Assembly (NCBI GenBank): GCA_965219705.1
Contig: OZ244789.1
Coordinates: forward strand, 2,108,001-2,172,000
Direction: 5' to 3'
Source of the DNA: JAJECS01 sp965219705
GTDB taxonomy: Bacteria > Chloroflexota > UBA11872
DNA length: 64,000 nt
A model generated the notes under the pieces. The model saw nothing but the letters and a program-made list of their open reading frames with translations, was not told the DNA's origin and searched no databases. Shown in pieces: positions 25,475 to 33,172 of the stretch (the stretch's first letter is position 1; each line of letters starts with the position of its first letter). The translations under genes were made by a program, and so were the position numbers.

Positions 25475-27263
25475 GCGCCATCTCCTCTCGCTTGAGGCGT
25501 GTGGCTGCTCCGTCGATCATTCCCGCTTGATCCAGCACGACGCCGTAGGTCCGCTCCGCCGCTTGCGCGTCGAGCAACTCGTCGGCGACATCCTGGCGCA
25601 CCAACTCGGGCTGCCGGTCTTGCGGAGCGCCATATCCGCCGCCGCCCGGCGTGCAGAGCATGATGAGATCGCCTTCATCGAGCTCGATGTTCGAGAATTT
25701 GCCCGCCGACACACGCTCGTAGAGTTCCCTGGCCGAGAGCCATTCGTCCGCGCCAGCCGGCTTGAACAACAGCGCCGCGTTGCCCGCGGGTTCGCCGCCC
25801 TTGAGGCCCCAGGGCTGGAACCACGTGCGGTTCACGTGGGCGCTGATCGTGATGGGCGCCAGGCAACGCCATATGCGCCGCACGCCAAAGCCGCCGCGGT
25901 GAGCGCCTGGCCCTGTGCTCTCGGGGATGACGCTGTATTCCTCGATGCGTACCGGATAGCGGACCTCGAGCACTTCGATGGGCGAGTTCAGGCAGTTGCC
26001 GTTCTTCGTCACCATGGCGTCGTTGCCGTCGGCGTCAATCCGGCCGCCGCAGCCCATGCCCTCGATGTGCAGCAGGACGAACGGCTCTCCGGTGTCGACA
26101 TTCATGCCGTAGATGCCCAGCAAGCCGCTGGTGCCGCCATCGCAGGCCTGGCTGCCGTCGGTCATCTGCGAGAAGGCGGCGAATAGCACGTCCATGGTGT
26201 TCGGGTAGGTGTCGGAGTTGCCGCCCACGCACGATCCGGGGTAGTTGACATTTACCACCGTGCCCGGTGGCGCCACGATGGCGATGGGCCGGTAGGCGCC
26301 GTGATTCCAGGGGATGTCGTCGGGGATGATGTGGAAGATCGTGGCGTAAGTCGCCGACGCCGTCGTGCCGAATGACTGGTTGATCGCACCGGCGGACTGG
26401 GGATCCGACCCCGTGTAGTCAACCACGATCTCGTCCCCGAGGATGTTGATTTCCGCCGCGAATCGATAGGACGTATCGGCAATGACCCCGTCGTCCTCGA
26501 TGATCCCTTCCGCGGAGTAGGAGCCGTCGGGCATGCGCGCGATCGCCTGCCGCATCATGACCTCGGAGACGTCCTTGATCTGGTCCGATAGCAAGTTGAA
26601 GCGGTCGATGCCCAGGCGGTCGATCAGCTCGACAATGCGTCGTTCGGCCAGGTAGGTGGAGCCAACCATCGCCATCAGGTCGCCGCGCGACACCTTCGGC
26701 GTGCGCACGTTGGACGTAATGATCGCGAAGATGTCTTCCACCGGTTGGTCGTCCTGGAAGATCTTGATCGGCGGCAGCCGCAGCCCCTCCTGAAAGATGT
26801 TGCGCGTGTCGCCGAACGCCGCCGGCACCATGCCGCCGATGTCCGTCATGTGCGCGATGTTGGCTGCGTAAGCCACCACCACGCCCTTGTAGAAGCAGGG
26901 CTTCAGCGTCATGAACTCGGGCAGGTGGCAACCGCCGCGGTAGGGGTCGTTGTGCAGGATCACGTCGCCCGGACGCATGTTTTCCGAACCGACTTCCTTG
27001 ATGGCCCATTCGACGGTGTGAACGATGGCGCCGATGTGGGCCGGGCAGAAGTCGCCCTGGGCGATCATTTGGCCATTGGCGTCGAACACCACGCAGGAGA
27101 AGTCGCGCGCTTCGTTGAACATCGTCGAGTAGGACGTACGCAGCATGGCCACGCCCATCTCCTCGCAGGTGCCGATGAGGTAGTTGCGCGTGACTTCAAG
27201 CTGTACCGGGTCGTCGATGTTCAGATCGGCGACGCTGCGCTTGGCGGATGGGTCGTGCGCCAT
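25461..27263 (-). CDS. hyuB: Hydantoinase/oxoprolinase B-family subunit
   Basis: 600 residues from the ATG at 27263, one base after the hyuA-like TGA (TGAGATG). HyuB hallmarks are VTRNYLIGTCEEMGVAMLRT, FSCVVFDANGQMIAQGDFCP, GDVILHNDPYRGGCHLPE, YPGSCVGGNSDTYPN and PGGGGYG near the C-terminus. With HyuA it forms ATP-dependent enzymes that open hydantoin or oxoproline rings or carboxylate acetone-like substrates. The substrate cannot be told from the sequence; N-methylhydantoin is one option. Confidence 0.93.
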   Translation of the reverse strand: MAHDPSAKRSVADLNIDDPVQLEVTRNYLIGTCEEMGVAMLRTSYSTMFNEARDFSCVVFDANGQMIAQGDFCPAHIGAIVHTVEWAIKEVGSENMRPGDVILHNDPYRGGCHLPEFMTLKPCFYKGVVVAYAANIAHMTDIGGMVPAAFGDTRNIFQEGLRLPPIKIFQDDQPVEDIFAIITSNVRTPKVSRGDLMAMVGSTYLAERRIVELIDRLGIDRFNLLSDQIKDVSEVMMRQAIARMPDGSYSAEGIIEDDGVIADTSYRFAAEINILGDEIVVDYTGSDPQSAGAINQSFGTTASATYATIFHIIPDDIPWNHGAYRPIAIVAPPGTVVNVNYPGSCVGGNSDTYPNTMDVLFAAFSQMTDGSQACDGGTSGLLGIYGMNVDTGEPFVLLHIEGMGCGGRIDADGNDAMVTKNGNCLNSPIEVLEVRYPVRIEEYSVIPESTGPGAHRGGFGVRRIWRCLAPITISAHVNRTWFQPWGLKGGEPAGNAALLFKPAGADEWLSARELYERVSAGKFSNIELDEGDLIMLCTPGGGGYGAPQDRQPELVRQDVADELLDAQAAERTYGVVLDQAGMIDGAATRLKREEMAHATT

Positions 27264-27264
27264 C

Positions 27265-29289
27265 TCACTCCACCTCCAGAATGACGCTGCCATGGGGTTC
27301 GACGCGTGCCGACCATTCGGGCGGAACGATCGCCGTGGCGTCGTCTTCCACGATCACCGCCGGACCCTCGAAGGTGTTGCCCGCGCGCAGGTCGTCGCGG
27401 TGATAGAAGGGCGTGGACAACAGGCCGTCCGCCTCGGTGAAGTAGACGTCGCCCACCTTGACGGGCGCCGGCATGGGGCCGGCGGGCACGTCGGGTAGGG
27501 CGACCTCCCGGCGCCGGGCGATGGCCGTGAGGCGCAGGTTCACGATTTCGTACGCCGAATCCGGAAAGCTCCAGCCAAACTGACGGTCGTGCTCGGTGTC
27601 GAAGGCTTGACGCGCCGCGGTGATGTCCTCGGCGGTGATGGCGCCGCCCGCGACGGGCACTTCGAGTTCCCAGTTTTGCCCGTAGTACCGCAGGTCGAGG
27701 CTGCGCTGCATGGTGGGAGGATCGCCGAACCCCTCGCGTGCGAAGTCGTCGCGGGCGCGTTGCTCGAGGTCGTCGAAGTCGCTCTGCACGGTCTCCACGT
27801 CGATGTTTTCGGAGTACGTGATGCGTGTCTGCATGTAGTCGAATCGGGTGTCCGCCATCAGCGCGCCCAGGGCGCTGAACACGCCGGGGAACGGCGGCAC
27901 GACGACGCGACGCATGCCCAAATGGTCGGCCAGGTAGGCCCCATGCAACGGCCCCGCGCCGCCAAAGGCGACGAGGGTGAACTCGCGCGGGTCGATGCCT
28001 TGATCGATGGTGAGCAGGCGCATCGTCTCGGCCATGTTGCTGTTCATGATTTCGAGGATGCCCGCCGCGGCGCGCTCCGCCGAGAAGCCCATCTGCGCGC
28101 CAAGGCGCTCCACGGCTTGCCGGGCGGCCTCGGGCACCAGGGCCACGTCGCCGCCGAGCTTGAACGCGGGGTCCAGCCGGCCCAGCACCACGTTGGCGTC
28201 GGTGGACGTTGGCTCGGTGCCGCCGCGGCCGTAGCTCGCCGGCCCGGGATCGGCGCCCGCGCTCTGCGGCCCGACTTTGAGCAGCCCGGCCGGGTCGGTC
28301 CAGGCGATGCTGCCGCCGCCGGCGCCGATGGAGCGGATGTCGAGCATGGGCGTGGCGATGGGGACGCCGAACTCCAGCTCGGTTGTCGTGGTTTGCGCGG
28401 CTCGCCCGCCGGCTACCAGGCAGGCATCGAAGCTGGTGCCCCCGATGTCGGCGGTCATCAGCGGGTCGAGCCCGAGGGTTTGCCCCAGCTGCAGGCTGCC
28501 GATCACGCCGCCGGCCGGCCCGCTTTGGATCATGGTGACGGGCTGGGCCTTGGCAGTTGCGGTCGCCATGACGCCGCCGTTGCTGCGCATGATCAGCAAG
28601 CCCCGCGCGCCGCGGCGGTGGAGCTCGTCCTCAAGCGACGTGAGGTAGTCGTCGATGCGCGGCTTGAGGTAGGCGTCGATGACCGTGGTGCTCGTGCGCT
28701 CGTACTCGCGCCACTGGGGAAACACGTCCGAGCTGATCGAGACGTAGGCCTCGGGGTAGAGCTCCCGCACGATTTCGCGCGTGCGGCGCTCATGCTCCGG
28801 ATTGAGGAACGAGAAGAGATAGCTGACGGCGATGGCCTTGACCTCGGCCGCGCGCAAGCGCTCGACCGCGGCCACCACGTCTTCTTCCTCCAGCGCCTGC
28901 ACGACCTCGCCGTGCGCGCCGATCCGCTCGCGCACCTCCAGACTGAGCGCTCGGTCCACCAGGTGCCGCGGTTTGCGCCAGTGCAGATCGAACGACTCCG
29001 GGCGCACGATGCGCTGGATGCGCAGCACGTCCCGAAAGCCTTGCGTGGTGATGAGGCCGATGCGCGGCCCGCGGCGCTCGATGAGCATGTTGGTGCCAAC
29101 GGTGGTGCCATGCACGAAGTATTCGATGGCGGCCGGGTCGATCTGGGCCTTCGCCAGCGCGTCGAAGATGCCGGTCGAGGGCGAGGCGGGCGTCGTGAGC
29201 GACTTCGCGACTTGCAAACCGGTGTCGCCATCGGTGGCGATCAGGTCCGTAAACGTGCCGCCCATATCGACCGCGACGTTATGTGGCAC
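27265..29289 (-). CDS. hyuA: Hydantoinase/oxoprolinase A-family subunit
   Basis: 674 residues from a GTG. The N-terminal actin-like ATPase fold starts VAVDMGGTFTDLIATDGD. The next motifs are FVHGTTVGTNMLIERRG, IRSIGAGGGSIAWTD, VGPQSAGADPGPASYGRGG, TDANVVLGRLDP and FGGAGPLHGAYLAD, and the C-terminal domain has the TFEGPAVIVEDDATAIVPP signature. It provides ATP-dependent substrate activation to HyuB. It is the first gene of hyuA-hyuB-Cys protein. The long antisense open frame over it is a composition artefact. Confidence 0.94.
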   Translation of the reverse strand: MPHNVAVDMGGTFTDLIATDGDTGLQVAKSLTTPASPSTGIFDALAKAQIDPAAIEYFVHGTTVGTNMLIERRGPRIGLITTQGFRDVLRIQRIVRPESFDLHWRKPRHLVDRALSLEVRERIGAHGEVVQALEEEDVVAAVERLRAAEVKAIAVSYLFSFLNPEHERRTREIVRELYPEAYVSISSDVFPQWREYERTSTTVIDAYLKPRIDDYLTSLEDELHRRGARGLLIMRSNGGVMATATAKAQPVTMIQSGPAGGVIGSLQLGQTLGLDPLMTADIGGTSFDACLVAGGRAAQTTTTELEFGVPIATPMLDIRSIGAGGGSIAWTDPAGLLKVGPQSAGADPGPASYGRGGTEPTSTDANVVLGRLDPAFKLGGDVALVPEAARQAVERLGAQMGFSAERAAAGILEIMNSNMAETMRLLTIDQGIDPREFTLVAFGGAGPLHGAYLADHLGMRRVVVPPFPGVFSALGALMADTRFDYMQTRITYSENIDVETVQSDFDDLEQRARDDFAREGFGDPPTMQRSLDLRYYGQNWELEVPVAGGAITAEDITAARQAFDTEHDRQFGWSFPDSAYEIVNLRLTAIARRREVALPDVPAGPMPAPVKVGDVYFTEADGLLSTPFYHRDDLRAGNTFEGPAVIVEDDATAIVPPEWSARVEPHGSVILEVE

Positions 29290-29570
29290 TCAAACGCTCC
29301 AATTCAAATCGGCCAGGGGCTTGCGCGCGCTGTCCGGCGCTTCGACTGCGATGCCCGCGAGCCGATCAGGCGGACGGCACTGCCGGCGCGTCACCGAGAC
29401 GCGCCAGCCTAGAGGATGCGGGAAATCTTGAAAACTCCCGACCTGCAGCCGGCCCGACGCAACTGGCGCCTGCCGCCGGACATGCCGGTGCTGGCTGCCC
29501 AACTCGCCAAGGCAGGCTCGTAGGGCAGGTGATGCAGGCGCCAGCAAATGTCGGGAGGTTACCCAGCGGC

Positions 29571-30521
29571 TCACGTGAGCCGCACGCGCGGGTCGATGTA
29601 GGTGTAGAGCACGTCGACGAGGAGATTCGCGATGACGTAGATCGAGGCCGCCAGCATCACCAGCGCCTGCACCACGGTGTAGTCGCGCGTGAGGATGGCC
29701 TTGACCAGCGTGAAGCCGATGCCCTGCCGGCTGAACACCACCTCGATGACCACCGCGCCGATCAGCAGGCTGCCGAACTGCAAGCCCACGATGGTCACGA
29801 CCGGTATCAGCGCGTTCTTGAGGGCGTGGCGCCAGACGACGAGGCTCTCGCGCACGCCCTTCGAGCGCGCGGTGCGGATGTAGTCGCGGCTCATCACGTC
29901 CAGCATGGATGAGCGCGTGAGCCGTGCCACGATCGCCGCGCCTGCGAGCCCCAGCGCGATGGCGGGCATGATCAGCTCCTTGCCGTTGCCGTTGGCGATG
30001 GCCGGCAGGAGGTTGTTCATATTGATGCTGAATATATAGATAAGCAGCAGCCCGACCAGGAAATTAGGCACGGAAACGCCCACCACCGCGACGAACTGGC
30101 TGGCGTAGTCGATCCAGGTGTGGTGGCGCATGGCCGACACCACGCCGGCCACCAACCCGATGATGAGCGTCACCCCCATGCCGGCCAGCGTAAGCAGCAG
30201 CGTTGAGGGGAATTGCTCCGCGATCAATTCCGTAACGGACTGCTTGGTGCGGAACGAGCGACCAAGGTCCAGCCGCAGCACGTCCCAGACGTAATAGCCG
30301 AACTGCACCGGAATGGGCTTGTCGAGGTGTAGTTTCGCCTTCGCTTGCTCAAGGGCTTCGATCGAAACTGAGGTGTTGGACGTGCCGCCGGCGTCGCTGC
30401 TGTAGTAGAAGACCGTGACGGGATCGCCAGGGATCAGGCGCAGGAGGACGAACACCAGCAGCAGCACGCCCAGTATCACCGGGATAGCGGCGAGCAACCG
30501 CCGGACGATGTAACGCCCCAT
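29571..30521 (-). CDS. dppB: Peptide/nickel ABC importer permease, DppB type
   Basis: 316 residues. YIVRRLLAAIPVILGVLLLV starts the first membrane helix, followed by RLIPGDPV, a periplasmic loop with LHLDKPIPVQFGYYVWDVLR and LGRSFRT, and five more helices. The EAA-type cytoplasmic loop is RLTRSSMLDVMSRDYIRTAR followed by SKGV. Members work with a DppC permease, two ATPases and a solute-binding lipoprotein. Here the partner permease is 7 kb away and no ATPase is in the window. The sequence just upstream holds a decayed solute-binding-protein relic. Confidence 0.92.
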   Translation of the reverse strand: MGRYIVRRLLAAIPVILGVLLLVFVLLRLIPGDPVTVFYYSSDAGGTSNTSVSIEALEQAKAKLHLDKPIPVQFGYYVWDVLRLDLGRSFRTKQSVTELIAEQFPSTLLLTLAGMGVTLIIGLVAGVVSAMRHHTWIDYASQFVAVVGVSVPNFLVGLLLIYIFSINMNNLLPAIANGNGKELIMPAIALGLAGAAIVARLTRSSMLDVMSRDYIRTARSKGVRESLVVWRHALKNALIPVVTIVGLQFGSLLIGAVVIEVVFSRQGIGFTLVKAILTRDYTVVQALVMLAASIYVIANLLVDVLYTYIDPRVRLT

Positions 30522-30873
30522 CCTGGCCCTAGCTCACCGTGCCAACGGCTTTATGGGGCTCCTCGCGCGCGGATGAGCCTTTCCACACTTCGTGTCGCAT
30601 ATGTCGTGGGTCCATCTGATGCCCGAGAGGAACGAATCTTGATGCCGTCCCCGCGACCGGTGTAACCGGCGTGATCCAGGGGGCTCGTTCGCCTTGCCGA
30701 CACCTCAAGCGTAGATACCCTCGGCGTCGGCAGTGTAGCCGATGGCTCTTGTGGTGAGGACGTTGCCGGCGATGCGCGGGATGCCGCATGGCGCCACCGC
30801 GTCCCCGGGTGCGAGTTGGCGGATTCGCTCTTGTGGGACACTGCGCGCGGCCTGAGAGCGGCGCCTTCACGCG
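30522..30873. other. Divergent intergenic region holding a gene relic
   Basis: 352 bp between dppB (minus) and an enolase-superfamily gene (plus). Apart from the solute-binding-protein relic listed separately, I see no gene and no clear promoter boxes. Confidence 0.5.
30640..30797 (-). pseudogene. Relic of a peptide solute-binding-protein gene
   Basis: About 155 bp align base by base with the intact copy at 35928-36082. Shared blocks include GGTGTAACCGGCGT, GCCTTGCCGACG, GTGTAGCCGATGG against TTGTAGCCGATGG, and TTGCCGGCGATGCGCGGGAT. Small indels and substitutions break the frame. It lies on the same strand as, and just upstream of, dppB, where a solute-binding gene would be expected. Confidence 0.72.
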
Positions 30874-32034
30874 TTGAAAATCACCCGCATCGAAGTCAAA
30901 TCGCTCGAGCTTCCCGCTCGCGATCCCCACGCAGGTCGGCGGCGCCCCGGCTGGCTCGAGCAGGGTCCCATCGCGAACCCGCTGTCGCGCTACTGCTCTG
31001 CCTCGTCCAACATGCTGAGCTGGGTCCCGGAGTGGCCGGACTTCCTCGTCGTCGTGACGGCCGAGGACGGCACGCAGGGGGTGGGCCCCGGCAGGTACGG
31101 ACGGCCCGTGGCCGCCGTCATCCGGGAATATCTCGGGCCGCGGGTCATCGGTGAGCCCGCGCTCGCGACTGAGCGGCTGTACGACATGCTAGTCCGGCTG
31201 TGCGCACCCTTCGGCGCCACCGGCCTTGCGTCCTATGCCATCAGCGGAGTTGACCTGGCGCTGTGGGATCTGAAGGGCAAGGTGCTGGGGAAGCCCGTCT
31301 ATCAGTTGATCGGCGGTCCGGCCCGAGACTTCGTGGAGTGCTACGCCACTTGCGGCGACGTGGACTGGGCCAAGGAGCTCGGCTTCACCGCGGTGAAGGT
31401 GCCCTGCCGCTTCGGCCCCCCGCATGGACGGGGCGGCTTGCAGCGCAATGTCGACAGCGTGGCGGCGGCCCGCGAGTGCCTGGGCGATGCCGCGGACCTC
31501 ATGCTCGACTGCTGGATGGCGCTCGACGTGGACTATGGCGTGCGCCTGGCGGAATCGTTGCGGCCGTTCGGCCTCGCGTGGATCGAAGAGATGCTCCGCC
31601 CGGAGGACTTTGACGGCTACGCGCAGCTGCGGACCCGGCTGCCCTGGCAGAAGCTCGCCACTGGTGAGCACTGGTACACGCCGTTTCCCTTCCAACATGC
31701 GGCGTCGCGCCGCCTGGTGGACATTTTGCAGCCGGATATTGCGTGGGTGGGCGGATTGACGCCCCTGCTCAAGATCTGCGCCATCGCGGACGCGACGGGC
31801 CTGACCGTCATTCCTCACGGCGGAGCCACGACTCCGTATGGACAACACGCCGTGTTCGCGCTCCCGGCGATCCCGCTTGGCGAGTGGTATCTCGCCACGG
31901 CGCCGGGTGTTCCGCTGGAGAACGGCTCTCTGTTGCCGGGGACGGCCGTGCCCAGGAACGGCCGGCTGCGACCGTCCGATGCGCCCGGCTTCGGCGTGGA
32001 GATCAATGCCGCCAAGATGCCGGCGTTCCTCTAA
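30874..32034 (+). CDS. Enolase-superfamily (mandelate racemase/rhamnonate dehydratase-like) enzyme
   Basis: 386 residues from a TTG at 30874 (KITRIEVKSLELPARDPH); no ATG or GTG fits. The N-terminal capping domain is followed by the barrel. It has YAISGVDLALWDLKGKVLGK, the VKVPCRFGPPHG strand, and metal ligands in LMLDCWMALD (Asp), WIEEMLRPED (Glu) and TGEHWYTPF (Glu). The base-type His is in IPHGGATTPYGQH. The GEHW and HGG motifs resemble L-rhamnonate dehydratase. It dehydrates a sugar acid by proton abstraction; the precise acid is uncertain. An aldo/keto reductase follows 30 nt later. Confidence 0.85.
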   Translation: MKITRIEVKSLELPARDPHAGRRRPGWLEQGPIANPLSRYCSASSNMLSWVPEWPDFLVVVTAEDGTQGVGPGRYGRPVAAVIREYLGPRVIGEPALATERLYDMLVRLCAPFGATGLASYAISGVDLALWDLKGKVLGKPVYQLIGGPARDFVECYATCGDVDWAKELGFTAVKVPCRFGPPHGRGGLQRNVDSVAAARECLGDAADLMLDCWMALDVDYGVRLAESLRPFGLAWIEEMLRPEDFDGYAQLRTRLPWQKLATGEHWYTPFPFQHAASRRLVDILQPDIAWVGGLTPLLKICAIADATGLTVIPHGGATTPYGQHAVFALPAIPLGEWYLATAPGVPLENGSLLPGTAVPRNGRLRPSDAPGFGVEINAAKMPAFL

Positions 32035-32064
32035 CGGCGGCGCTCCGGCGCCGCGAGCCGGCTG

Positions 32065-33003
32065 ATGGATTATCGCCGGCTGGGCCGGACGGGCCTCGAG
32101 GTGTCGCTGGTAGGGCTCGGCACGGGTGGGCCAAGCCAGTTCGGCCAGACGCGCGGCACCACGCGCGACGCGGCCCGCGCCCTCGTGCGGCGCGCGCTCG
32201 ACCTGGGCGTTAACTATTTCGACACCGCGCCGGTGTATCACGACAGCGAAGCGCTGCTCGCCCATGCGTTGGACGGCGTGCCGCGGGACGAGACCGTGAT
32301 CGCGACGAAGTACGGCAGCGTGGTCGACGTGCATGCGGTCGCGCCGCCCTTGGCGCCGCCGACCGTTATCCGCCCATCGGTCGAGAGCAGCCTACGGCGA
32401 CTGCGGCGGGACGCGCTGGATATTGTGCTGATTCACGCCTTGCGGCCTGAGCTCTACGACGAATGCCGCGAGCGTCACGTGCCGGAATTGCTGCGCCTGA
32501 AAGATGACGGCCTGGCGCGGTTCGTCGGGATATCCGGATGGCCGGTGATGGTGGGCCGCGCCGTCGCCGATGGTTGGCCCGACGTGGTGATGCCGAACTA
32601 CAACCTGCTGACGCACGCCGCCGAACGCCATGTGTTCCCGCTGGCCCGCCTGCACGACGTGGGCGTGGTCGTGATGACGCCCGTGCGACGCGCCATGGCC
32701 GATCCCGCGCATCTGCGCGACGTGGTGAGGCAGATGAAGGCCGCGGGCTTGGTGCCGCCCGCGTCCGTGCCCGACGCACATCCGCTCGGCTGGCTGATAG
32801 ATGGCGACGTGGGGACGGTGATCGAGGCGGCCTATCGCTTCGCCGCCGCTCCCCCGGAGGTGGCCTCCGTGCTCACGGGCACGGCCGATCCGGCCCATCT
32901 TGCCGCGAACGTGGCGGCGGTGCAGCGCGGACCGTTGCCAACCGCCGACATCGAGCGGCTGCGGGCAACCTTCGGCGGCCACGACGAGTACTTCGGCGAC
33001 TAG
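32065..33003 (+). CDS. Aldo/keto reductase
   Basis: 312 residues. MDYRRLGRTGLEVSLVGLGT is the standard opening. The catalytic tetrad is visible as Asp and Tyr in NYFDTAPVYHDSE, Lys in VIATKYGS and His in IVLIHALRPE. The barrel is complete, and the end resembles L-fucose or D-threo-aldose dehydrogenase-like members. It follows the sugar-acid dehydratase on the same strand, so the two may act in one sugar oxidation route. Confidence 0.87.
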   Translation: MDYRRLGRTGLEVSLVGLGTGGPSQFGQTRGTTRDAARALVRRALDLGVNYFDTAPVYHDSEALLAHALDGVPRDETVIATKYGSVVDVHAVAPPLAPPTVIRPSVESSLRRLRRDALDIVLIHALRPELYDECRERHVPELLRLKDDGLARFVGISGWPVMVGRAVADGWPDVVMPNYNLLTHAAERHVFPLARLHDVGVVVMTPVRRAMADPAHLRDVVRQMKAAGLVPPASVPDAHPLGWLIDGDVGTVIEAAYRFAAAPPEVASVLTGTADPAHLAANVAAVQRGPLPTADIERLRATFGGHDEYFGD

Positions 33004-33067
33004 AACCGAAGACTCAGCGCGCGGCGCACCGCCACGCGGGGAAGGAGCACGCACCGCCGCCCGGCCC

Positions 33068-33107
33068 ACCTTCCCGCGGAAGACTCGAGGCTCTTCCGCG
33101 GGAAGGT
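33068..33107. repeat. Perfect 16-bp inverted repeat downstream of the first solute-binding gene
   Basis: ACCTTCCCGCGGAAGA (33068-33083) is the exact reverse complement of 33092-33107, around an 8-nt loop containing CTCGAG. It lies about 65 nt past the stop codon. The matching place in the tandem copy (about 35287-35326) has lost most of the pairing. Confidence 0.75.
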
Positions 33108-33110
33108 GCC

Positions 33111-33135
33111 GCTGAGGCTCACGGCCCGCCTCAGC
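33111..33135 (-). terminator. Hairpin after the first solute-binding gene
   Basis: GCTGAGG (33111-33117) pairs with CCTCAGC (33129-33135), 38 nt past the stop. It is conserved at 35332-35356 in the tandem copy. There is no strong T-run. Confidence 0.45.
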
Positions 33136-33172
33136 GACCCAGACCCGGCGGCGGTGCTGATCTCCCTAGGCG

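Noticed and set aside
27589..29412. Plus-strand open frame of 607 codons
   Set aside because: It lies wholly antisense to the conserved hyuA-like gene and has low-complexity, His/Arg-rich content, as expected in a high-GC genome.
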